Shown here in pieces: positions 25,577 to 32,457 of a DNA stretch of 64,000 bases. The notes below the pieces were generated by a model. The model saw only the letters and a list, made by a program, of their open reading frames with translations. It had not been told where the DNA came from and did not search any database. Position numbers and translations under genes: made by a program. Source of the stretch: Thermocrinis sp. (GTDB lineage: Bacteria; Aquificota; Aquificia; Aquificales; Aquificaceae). Position 1 is the stretch's first letter, and each line of letters begins with the position of its first letter. The stretch spans positions 91,887-155,886 of the forward strand of contig NZ_DAIQAX010000001.1 of the NCBI RefSeq assembly GCF_036781485.1, written 5' to 3'.

Positions 25577-26335
25577 ATGGCTATACACGAAAGAAGTTTG
25601 GTAGAACCAGAAAGAATTGTAAGGAAAGAAAGGCTTGTTATTGATGGTGTGGATGTGTCAGGAGATTGGAACCTGATCATTCTCCCAAGAGTGATAAACG
25701 ACTACGACCTTGATTTTGCTAAGGAGATAATGAATTCTCCAGATGGAAAGACTATAGTTCAGTGCTACCAGTGCTCTTACTGCACTGCATCTTGCCCTGT
25801 GCACAACTATTGGGACGAAAGATACAACCCAAGACACTTCATATACTTGGCAAGGCTTGGAATGATAGACGAGCTTCAAAAAAGAGCGGATGTTATGTGG
25901 AGGTGTGTATCCTGCCACAAATGCACCCACAGGTGTCCAAAGGGCGTGCTTGTGGAGGAAGTGCTAAAAGTGATCCTAAGGGTTATGGCAAAGAAGGGAT
26001 ACATTGACGAGTATCCTTCTAAAAAGTTTGACAAGTTCTTCACAGAAAGCGTGGTTGAATACGGAAGGATAGAGGATGGAGAGCTGCTCTTTGGTTGGAT
26101 AGAAAAGCAAGGATACAAGGTTGTAAAGGATCCCATACTCAAAAAGCCTATACCTTTCATAGGGGAAACTCCCGAGTGGCTAAAACAGTTGGTTTTAAAA
26201 CCCATAAAATCTATGAACGTGGATTTTCTCATACTGAACGCCAAGCACATGCTCTTTCATCCAAGGACTAAAAACTGGAACAAGTTTAAACAGGTTTTGA
26301 GAAAGGTTATGAAAGAAGAAGGAGTATCAATTTAA
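25577..26335 (+). CDS. hdrC2: sHdrC2, iron-sulfur subunit
   Basis: A 252-aa second HdrC-type protein. It has two [4Fe-4S] motifs, C63-x2-C66-x2-C69-x3-C73-P and C110-x2-C113-x2-C116-x3-C120-P, with an extra N-terminal 60 residues lacking in hdrC1 and a long C-terminal tail. It pairs with hdrB2, which starts 13 bp downstream. Having C1B1 and C2B2 around one HdrA is the defining layout of the sHdr system. Confidence 0.92.
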   Translation: MAIHERSLVEPERIVRKERLVIDGVDVSGDWNLIILPRVINDYDLDFAKEIMNSPDGKTIVQCYQCSYCTASCPVHNYWDERYNPRHFIYLARLGMIDELQKRADVMWRCVSCHKCTHRCPKGVLVEEVLKVILRVMAKKGYIDEYPSKKFDKFFTESVVEYGRIEDGELLFGWIEKQGYKVVKDPILKKPIPFIGETPEWLKQLVLKPIKSMNVDFLILNAKHMLFHPRTKNWNKFKQVLRKVMKEEGVSI

Positions 26336-26348
26336 AGGAGGTTTAAAA

Positions 26349-27308
26349 ATGGGTGTTATAGGAAAAAGAGTGGCGTACTATCCCGGCTGTTCCTTAGAAG
26401 GTGCAGCAAGGGCTTATGATGTTTCTACTAAAATAGTAGCGAGGGAACTTGGGCTGGAGCTAGATTACCTGGAGGACTATAACTGCTGTGGTGCTATGGA
26501 GTCAAAAAACGTAACCTTTATGGGAACCTTGCTCTTGAATGCTAGGAACATGTCTTTGGCAAGAAAGCAAGGACACGATGTGATAGTGGCACCTTGTAAC
26601 GGATGCTCCTTTTCGCTTCAAAGAGCTGAATACTTTTTGGAAACAGACAGTAAGGTTTTTGAAAAGGTAAATGCACTCCTCAAAGAAGGTGGTGTGGATC
26701 CATTGGATAAAATCCCAGAAACTTATCATATCCTTGAGTGGTTTTACCACGAGGCTGGTCCTCAGAAGGTAAAGGAGAAAACTAAAAAACCTCTAAGAGG
26801 ACTTAAGGTTGCCAACTACTACGGCTGTCTCTATACAAGACCACACTTTTATGCAAAAACCTATGCCCACGCAGGGGGACAGGAAGAAGAGGTAAGACCC
26901 AGAAGAAGAGAAACAGCAGACGATGACGAGCATCCGTACTACATGAATGCTTTGCTGGAAGCGGCAGGAGCTACTAGCGTGCCCTTTGAACCCATGCACA
27001 CCCAATGCTGTGGAGGTCCGCACTCCTTATCAGATGAGCAAGTTTCTGAAAAGTTTGTCATGATGATCCTTCAAACAGCTAAAAGAAACGGAGCAGACAT
27101 AATAGCCACAGAGTGCCCTCTATGCCATGCATCCTTGGAGATGTACAGACACAGACTTATGATGAAAGGGGTGCCCGATGTAGACGTGCCTGCAGCCTAC
27201 TTTACCCAGCTTCTTGGACTTGCCTTTGGATACAGTGCAAGTGATGTGAAGCTCAAGGACAATCTATCAGATCCTCTTCCAGTGCTAAAAAGACTCGGCT
27301 TGGCTTGA
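26349..27308 (+). CDS. hdrB2: sHdrB2, CCG-domain subunit
   Basis: A 319-aa subunit with the full cysteine set of two CCG domains: PGC14 with C46-C47-G and APC83-NGC86 in the first, then YYGC, QC220-C221-GG and C256-PLC259 in the second. These should bind two noncubane [4Fe-4S] clusters, unlike HdrB1, which keeps a divergent set. A charged insert with RPRRRETADDDEH lies before the second CCG core. The ribosome-binding site AAAGGAGG precedes the ATG. Confidence 0.92.
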   Translation: MGVIGKRVAYYPGCSLEGAARAYDVSTKIVARELGLELDYLEDYNCCGAMESKNVTFMGTLLLNARNMSLARKQGHDVIVAPCNGCSFSLQRAEYFLETDSKVFEKVNALLKEGGVDPLDKIPETYHILEWFYHEAGPQKVKEKTKKPLRGLKVANYYGCLYTRPHFYAKTYAHAGGQEEEVRPRRRETADDDEHPYYMNALLEAAGATSVPFEPMHTQCCGGPHSLSDEQVSEKFVMMILQTAKRNGADIIATECPLCHASLEMYRHRLMMKGVPDVDVPAAYFTQLLGLAFGYSASDVKLKDNLSDPLPVLKRLGLA

Positions 27309-27317
27309 GGTTAGAAA

Positions 27318-27773
27318 ATGGAAAAGGAGTGGGAATACAACGGATGTATGATCCCACTCGACCTTTACTATGAAATAGAAACCCAAACCTGGGTAAAGGT
27401 AAACGAAGACGGAACAGTTACTATGGGTTTGACAGATGTGGGGCAGGTGCGTGCTGGGCGCTTGCTCCACGCTCGCATAAAGGAAAAGGGGAAGTTTATA
27501 AAAAAGGGAAAACCTGTTGCTTCTCTTGAAAGTGGTAAGTGGGCTGGACCTATAAATGCCTTAGTGGAAGGGGAAGTGGTAGATAGGAATGAAAAGGTTT
27601 TGGAACAGCCGGATATAATAAACTACGACCCATACGGTGAAGGATGGATAGTAAGGATGAAGCCTGTGGATTTGGAAAGAGACCTAAAAGACCTTCTCTA
27701 TGGACCTCAGGCAATAGATAAGATGAAGGAATACATAGATGAATGGGATATAATCTGTATGAGGTGCACTTAG
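27318..27773 (+). CDS. lbpA: Lipoate-binding protein LbpA1 (GcvH-like)
   Basis: A 151-aa lipoyl-carrier protein shaped like glycine-cleavage H protein but diverged in the way of sHdr-linked LbpA. The lipoylation site is Lys74 in SLESGKWAGP, followed by GEVVDRNEKVLEQPDIINYDPYGEGW. The lipoyl arm is thought to carry sulfur to or from the sHdr complex. It starts 9 bp after hdrB2. The protein ends in C-T after MRC. A second, diverged LbpA lies 0.7 kb downstream. Confidence 0.92.
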   Translation: MEKEWEYNGCMIPLDLYYEIETQTWVKVNEDGTVTMGLTDVGQVRAGRLLHARIKEKGKFIKKGKPVASLESGKWAGPINALVEGEVVDRNEKVLEQPDIINYDPYGEGWIVRMKPVDLERDLKDLLYGPQAIDKMKEYIDEWDIICMRCT

Positions 27774-28031
27774 ATGGCAGCAAAGGACAAACACGTCATA
27801 CTTTTAGTATCTCAGTGGTGTGCCACATGCCCAGATGCGGATGCCCTCTGGCAAAAACTCCAAAAGGAGTATGGCTTTAAGTATGAGGTTTTGGATGTGG
27901 CTCAGCCTGAAGGTAGGATGTGGGCAAAGAAGCTTATAGTTAGGGCTGTTCCTTCTACTATCATAGACGGAAAACTTGCCTTTGTGGGAGTTCCTTCTGA
28001 AGAAGAGGCTAGGAGGGCTTTAGAATCGTGA
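27774..28031 (+). CDS. Small thioredoxin/glutaredoxin-like protein in the sHdr cluster
   Basis: An 85-aa thioredoxin-fold protein with the redox motif W-C16-AT-C19-P near the N-terminus, a cis-Pro segment (VRAVPSTIIDGK), and a short final helix. Its size and hydrophilic sequence fit a cytoplasmic minimal redoxin. It starts directly after the lbpA1 stop and overlaps the next dsrE-type gene by 4 bp. A plausible job is reducing the LbpA lipoyl disulfide or a DsrE persulfide; this is inferred from position only. Confidence 0.85.
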   Translation: MAAKDKHVILLVSQWCATCPDADALWQKLQKEYGFKYEVLDVAQPEGRMWAKKLIVRAVPSTIIDGKLAFVGVPSEEEARRALES

Positions 28032-28417
28032 AGGTAATTATCTTGATGACAAGCGGGCCGAAAACTCCGTGGAGGTGCGCATCGCCTTTTTACATAGCAG
28101 CTCTGATGGCCTCTAACGACGCAGAAGTGGAGATGTTCTTTAACATGGACGGGACTAAGCTTTTAAAAAAGGGAGTGGCGGAGAAAATACTTCCTGCCGA
28201 GCCAAACTGTCTTAGTTCCAACGGAAAGAAACTAAAGACTGTTTATGACTTTATGAAGGACGCAAAACAGGCGGGTGTAAAGTTCTATTCTTGCAAACAG
28301 GCGATAGACTCTTTGGGCTACAAATCTGAAGATCTCATACCAGAGCTGGACGGTATTGTGCCAGCCAGTGAGTTTGCCCTGAGGGCAATGGAAGCAGATA
28401 AAGTGCTAACATTTTGA
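28028..28417 (+). CDS. DsrE3-like sulfurtransferase
   Basis: A 129-aa DsrE-fold protein with the conserved Cys89 in KFYSCKQAIDSLGY, plus Cys17 and Cys61. Its start region KVIILMTSGPKTPWRCASPFYIAALMASN resembles the DsrE3 group found beside TusA and LbpA in sHdr clusters. It likely exchanges persulfide sulfur between TusA and the LbpA lipoyl arm. The start is GTG, overlapping the thioredoxin gene, so the two are probably coupled. Confidence 0.84.
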   Translation: MKVIILMTSGPKTPWRCASPFYIAALMASNDAEVEMFFNMDGTKLLKKGVAEKILPAEPNCLSSNGKKLKTVYDFMKDAKQAGVKFYSCKQAIDSLGYKSEDLIPELDGIVPASEFALRAMEADKVLTF

Positions 28418-28441
28418 AATCTTATAGAAGGAGGGTATAAC

Positions 28442-28888
28442 ATGGCAGTAGTTAATGGATGCAACATTCCAGAGGATCTGCTGTACGATGTAGATCCGGA
28501 GGCCAATGCCTTCACCTGGGCGAAAGACAACGGTGATGGCACTTACACCATAGGGCTAACGTCCATAGCCGCAGCTATGGCAGGAAGGCTTGTGGCTTAC
28601 ACACCCAAAAAGCCAGGAAAGGTTATAGAAAGGCGTAAAAGCGTTGCAACCATAGAGAGCGGTAAGTGGGTTGGTCCAGTTCCTACACCTTTGACTGGAG
28701 AAATCGTGGAAATCAACGAAGCTTTGAAAACAAACCCCGCCTTAGTAAATGATGATCCATATGGTCAAGGATGGATAGTCAAAATAAAACCTACCAACCC
28801 AGAGGAGATAAATAGCCTTCTAAAGGGTCAAGCGGCAGTGGATGCTTTAACAAAGGTAGCAAACGAAAAGGGTATAAAGTGCGGATAA
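28442..28888 (+). CDS. lbpA: Lipoate-binding protein LbpA2 (GcvH-like)
   Basis: A 148-aa second lipoyl carrier. Lys75 in TIESGKWVGP is the predicted lipoylation site, and the GEIVEINEALKTNPALVNDDPYGQGW segment matches LbpA1 closely. It differs from LbpA1 at the N-terminus and in the charge of the loop before the Lys. The ribosome-binding site GAAGGAGG precedes the ATG. Two non-identical carriers in one cluster may load different sulfur states or serve different partners. Confidence 0.92.
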   Translation: MAVVNGCNIPEDLLYDVDPEANAFTWAKDNGDGTYTIGLTSIAAAMAGRLVAYTPKKPGKVIERRKSVATIESGKWVGPVPTPLTGEIVEINEALKTNPALVNDDPYGQGWIVKIKPTNPEEINSLLKGQAAVDALTKVANEKGIKCG

Positions 28889-29901
28889 AACAGGTGCAGG
28901 AGGGGGTAGTGCCCCTCCTTGAAAATTTAGAGCTGGATTACAGCCTTTTGGAGCGTCTTCTGGAAGGATTTAGAATAAGAGAAGAAAACTTCGGCAAAAG
29001 GGTGCACTTTTATAGTCCTGGATTCAAACACTATCAAGTAGAAGACTTCTACGTGGAGACCATTCCCAAGTTTGTAGATGTTTCCATAACTGGCAGAAAC
29101 TGCGAGCTTATGTGTGATCACTGCGCATCCAAAATCTTATGGCATATGATACCGGCCACCACACCAGAAGAGCTAAAGAGGGTAGGAGAGGATCTAAAAG
29201 CCAAGGGTGTGGAAGGCATTCTTATTTCCGGCGGTTCTAACAAGGACGGTGTGGTAGAGCTCTACCCTTTTCTAAAGGCCATAGAGTATCTCAAGAAAGA
29301 ACTTAAGCTTTTGGTTACATGCCACGTTGGATTGGTAGATAAAGCCTTAGCGGAAGGGCTAAAAGAGGCTGGAGTGGATGCGGTGCTAATAGACATCATA
29401 GGAGATAACCAAACCATAGCAGAAGTCTATAAGCTACCCCACAAGTCTACAAAAGACTACGAAGATTCCCTAAGATTTCTCAAAGAATCCGGACACAGAA
29501 TAGTGCCACACGTGATAATAGGATTGCATTACGGAAAGATCTTGGGAGAACAAAGGGCCATAGACATGATATCCCAGTTTGATCCAGAGGGTTTAGTCTT
29601 AGTGGTGGTTATGCCCTACTACGGAAAGGCAAGATTCCAGCTTCTACCACCACCAAAGGCTGAAGAGTGCGCAGAAGTTATACTTTACGCAAGAAAAAAG
29701 CTTTACAAGACACCCGTTGTAATAGGCTGCGCAAGACCTGCGGGGCAGGAAAGAACAAAGCTTGACCTGTACGCTCTTTACGCAGGTGTAAATGGCATAA
29801 CCTTTCCAGCGGAAGGTATATTAACAGAAGCAAAGCGCATAGGATTGGAACCGGTAGTATCCCCAAACTGTTGCTCAACCGTAATATTCCCTATAAATTA
29901 A
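28879..29901 (+). CDS. Radical SAM enzyme, LipS-type lipoyl synthase candidate
   Basis: A 340-aa radical SAM protein. The cluster motif is C75-ELM-C79-DH-C82; LISGGSNKDG follows the first barrel strand, and SPNCCS near the C-terminus offers two cysteines for an auxiliary cluster. Sulfur-oxidising and archaeal genomes use BioB-like LipS1/LipS2 pairs instead of LipA to insert sulfur into octanoyl-carrier proteins; position beside lbpA2 (10-bp overlap, GTG start) makes this a good candidate. I cannot tell LipS1 from LipS2, and a partner enzyme and lipoate ligase are not in the window. Confidence 0.7.
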   Translation: MRIKQVQEGVVPLLENLELDYSLLERLLEGFRIREENFGKRVHFYSPGFKHYQVEDFYVETIPKFVDVSITGRNCELMCDHCASKILWHMIPATTPEELKRVGEDLKAKGVEGILISGGSNKDGVVELYPFLKAIEYLKKELKLLVTCHVGLVDKALAEGLKEAGVDAVLIDIIGDNQTIAEVYKLPHKSTKDYEDSLRFLKESGHRIVPHVIIGLHYGKILGEQRAIDMISQFDPEGLVLVVVMPYYGKARFQLLPPPKAEECAEVILYARKKLYKTPVVIGCARPAGQERTKLDLYALYAGVNGITFPAEGILTEAKRIGLEPVVSPNCCSTVIFPIN

Positions 29902-29906
29902 TTAAC

Positions 29907-30302
29907 ATGCAGATGAAAGTTTTTGACTTAGATACCGCAAGAGAAACCCTCGTTTTAATAAAGCCAATAGTGGAAGAGATAAACCTAAAAAGAATGGAGT
30001 TGACCGAAGCGTATGAGAAGTTCCACGAAGAAGAAGACGAATTGGAAAAAATGTACCTTGAGGCGCATATGAAAGAACTGGATAGATTAATAGACTCCCT
30101 CTTTAGAAAAATAGAGGCCTTAGGAGGAGTGATAAAGGGTGTAGATCCAATTCTGGTTGATTTTCTTAGTTTTTACAAAAACAGATATATATGGCTATGC
30201 TGGAAGGAAGACGAAGAAACTATAATGTATTGGCACGAGCTAAACGAGGGATTTGTGGGAAGAAAACCTATAAGCATCTTAGAAGAAGAAAATCTGTGGT
30301 AA
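29907..30302 (+). CDS. DUF2203 family protein
   Basis: A 131-aa cytoplasmic protein of unknown function. The pattern is that of DUF2203: an N-terminal F-D-x-x-x-A-R-x-T-L segment, a helical acidic middle, GVIKGVDPILVDFLSF, then the C-terminal core with WLCWKEDEETIMYWHELNEGFVGRKPI. I chose the ATG at 29907, after the upstream stop; a longer frame would overlap the radical SAM gene. It is probably the tail of the sHdr transcription unit, but a functional tie is not known. Confidence 0.72.
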   Translation: MQMKVFDLDTARETLVLIKPIVEEINLKRMELTEAYEKFHEEEDELEKMYLEAHMKELDRLIDSLFRKIEALGGVIKGVDPILVDFLSFYKNRYIWLCWKEDEETIMYWHELNEGFVGRKPISILEEENLW

Positions 30303-30310
30303 AATTTTCC

Positions 30311-30334
30311 TACCTCCGCTGGGGGTAAGGAGGT
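30311..30334 (+). promoter_or_regulatory. Alternative hairpins around a ribosome-binding site
   Basis: TACCTCC (30311-30317) pairs with GGGGGTA (30321-30327) in a seven-pair stem with a 3-nt loop and one G-U. The ACCTCC part (30312-30317) is also a perfect complement of the ribosome-binding site GGAGGT (30329-30334) before the ATG at 30341. The two pairings exclude each other, so this looks able to open or close translation of the small exported protein. Confidence 0.5.
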
Positions 30335-30340
30335 GTTTGC

Positions 30341-30592
30341 ATGAAGAAGGTTTTAAGTCTTTTATTAATGTTCTTACTCATTTTCCCAATGGTGCCAGTT
30401 GCAAAGCAAGTAGGGGCAGGACCAAAGATCTCACAAGAGAAGCAAAAAACAAAAATAAAAACTTCACAAAAACATAAAAAGAAAAAAGTAAATAAAAAGC
30501 AAAGTATTAGAACTGCACAAAACATAAACAAACCGCAAGAAGGTGAGATATTAAAAATAGAGGGTATGGTAAAGGACCTAAATGAACAATGA
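30341..30592 (+). CDS. Small exported lysine-rich protein, unknown
   Basis: An 83-aa protein with a clear signal peptide (MKKVLSLLLMFLLIFPMVPVA) and a mature part made mostly of Lys, Gln, Thr and Ile, with an unbroken KHKKKKVNKKQ stretch, ending EGEILKIEGMVKDLNEQ. The charge suggests binding to nucleic acid, lipopolysaccharide or polyphosphate, but nothing specific can be claimed. A strong ribosome-binding site (AAGGAGGTG) lies 6-7 nt before the ATG, inside a potential hairpin. It overlaps the LOG gene by 11 bp. Confidence 0.65.
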   Translation: MKKVLSLLLMFLLIFPMVPVAKQVGAGPKISQEKQKTKIKTSQKHKKKKVNKKQSIRTAQNINKPQEGEILKIEGMVKDLNEQ

Positions 30593-31319
30593 GCAGTTAA
30601 AAATTATAGAAGAGCTTAAGATAAAGCAGGGAGACACTTGGAGAGTTTTAAAGATAATGAGCGAGTTCGTTGAGGGGTTTGACACGCTGTCAGGGGTTGG
30701 TCCTGCTATAACCTTTTTCGGTAGCTCTCGTCTAACGCCTGACAGTGAGTTTTATAAGCATGCTTACAGGACAGCCTTTCTCTTAGGAAAGATGGGCTTT
30801 CACATAATAACAGGTGGCGGGCCTGGCATAATGGAAGCAGCTAACAGGGGAGCATACGACGCAGGCACATTATCTGTTGGGTTAAACATAGAGATACCCA
30901 CAGAACAAAGACCGAACAAATATCAAAACCTCTCTCTGAAATTTGAATACTTTTTTGTGCGCAAGGTCATGCTACTCAAGTATTCTATGGCCTACGTAAT
31001 CTTCCCAGGTGGGTTTGGCACTTTTGACGAGCTATTTGAGGCTTTGACACTTATACAAACTGGTAAGATATATAAGTTTCCCATAATATTGTACGGAAGC
31101 ATCTTTTGGCAACGCCTTATGGAATACATGGAAGACACTATGGTAAATTTTGGAGTTATTGACAAAAAAGATACAAATTTAATCTCGCACGCAAACACAC
31201 CAGAGGAAGTGGTTAGAATAATAAAAAATGAGATGGGAAAGAGAATAGAGCTTTTGAAGAGGGAAGATCCCCTAAATCCATTGGTTGAAAAACTGCAGAG
31301 GATTATAGAAAATGCGTAA
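30582..31319 (+). CDS. LOG-family protein (TIGR00730, nucleotide phosphoribohydrolase type)
   Basis: A 245-aa Rossmann-fold enzyme of the LOG (Lonely Guy) group. The signature motifs are ITGGGPGIMEAANRGA and PGGFGTFDELFEALT. Well-studied relatives split nucleoside monophosphates at the base-ribose bond. The protein is longer than plant LOG, and the substrate here is open. It overlaps sbcD by 8 bp and shares its transcript. Confidence 0.85.
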   Translation: MNNEQLKIIEELKIKQGDTWRVLKIMSEFVEGFDTLSGVGPAITFFGSSRLTPDSEFYKHAYRTAFLLGKMGFHIITGGGPGIMEAANRGAYDAGTLSVGLNIEIPTEQRPNKYQNLSLKFEYFFVRKVMLLKYSMAYVIFPGGFGTFDELFEALTLIQTGKIYKFPIILYGSIFWQRLMEYMEDTMVNFGVIDKKDTNLISHANTPEEVVRIIKNEMGKRIELLKREDPLNPLVEKLQRIIENA

Positions 31320-32457
31320 AATACTGCATATTTCTGACTTACATGCAGGAAAGAACCTAAACAAAGTGTCAAGAAATCCAGATTTATCATATGCTTTGGA
31401 ACAAGTTTCTGACTTATGCAACAGAGAAAAAGTTGAAGCAATACTCATAGCTGGAGATATTTTTGACAAAGCCATACCGGACTACGAGTCAGAGCACATG
31501 GTGCTCGATTACCTAACAGAGTGGGCTGGTAGGGATATCCACGTTGTCCTAATAGCGGGGAATCACGATAGTTATGACAAGCTAAAAGCATACAAAAACT
31601 TAGAAAAACTTACAAAAATACACATATTCGATAGGCCAAAGCCAAACCCATCTGAGGCGATTTTCGTCTACGACAATCTTGCAATAGCGTGCTTGCCCTA
31701 TCCCAGTGAGAGACTTTTAACAAGGGGTTCGGAAGACACGCACAGAGCATACTCTTATAAAGTGGCAGACTACTTAAAGGCTTTGGCAAAGCAGGTGGAG
31801 AATTTCCAATACAAAATACTACTGTCCCACCTAATGGTAGAAAAGGGTATTATCGCTGGCTCAGAGAGGGAAGCAAGCGTGAGCGAATTCTACGCCATAA
31901 GACCGGATCAAATACCAGAAGTTTTTGATTACGTTGCCCTTGGACATTTGCACGTTCATCAAAAAATAGACAGCGCTGCTGCTGAAACTTACTATTCTGG
32001 AAGTTTATATCAGATAGACTTTTCTGAAAAAGACACAAAAAAGTTTGTAAACCTTGTCATACTGGAAGACAACCAAATTAAAGTGGAGCCCATAAGTTTA
32101 CCCCTTTACAGAGAACTAAAGGAAATTAGAATAGGGAAGGATCAGAGTATACGTAGAATACTGGAAGAGATAGCGCACGAAAATGCGCTCTTTAAAATAA
32201 TCTTAGAAATTGATCAGAGGGATCCCATGCTAAACTCAAAGGTGCAACAGATAAATCAAGCCTTAGGAGAGAAGTTGGTATTCTTTAAGTTAGATTTTTC
32301 AGAATACGCTTCCACAAACATGCAAAATATTGAAAGTTTGAATATTCTGGACCTATACAAAGCTTATTATAAACAGAATTACAACTGTGACCTGCCTGAG
32401 GAGTTAGAAAGGGAGGTTATTTACCTATTAAATATGGTCCATAATGAGACCGATTAG
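31312..32457 (+). CDS. sbcD: SbcD, Mre11-type nuclease subunit
   Basis: A 381-aa DNA double-strand-end nuclease. All phosphoesterase motifs are present: DLHAGKN, GDIFDK, AGNHDS, ILLSHLM and LGHLHVHQ. It cuts hairpins and protein-blocked ends together with SbcC in an ATP-dependent complex. The start overlaps the LOG gene by 8 bp and its end overlaps sbcC by 14 bp. Confidence 0.93.
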   Translation: MRKILHISDLHAGKNLNKVSRNPDLSYALEQVSDLCNREKVEAILIAGDIFDKAIPDYESEHMVLDYLTEWAGRDIHVVLIAGNHDSYDKLKAYKNLEKLTKIHIFDRPKPNPSEAIFVYDNLAIACLPYPSERLLTRGSEDTHRAYSYKVADYLKALAKQVENFQYKILLSHLMVEKGIIAGSEREASVSEFYAIRPDQIPEVFDYVALGHLHVHQKIDSAAAETYYSGSLYQIDFSEKDTKKFVNLVILEDNQIKVEPISLPLYRELKEIRIGKDQSIRRILEEIAHENALFKIILEIDQRDPMLNSKVQQINQALGEKLVFFKLDFSEYASTNMQNIESLNILDLYKAYYKQNYNCDLPEELEREVIYLLNMVHNETD

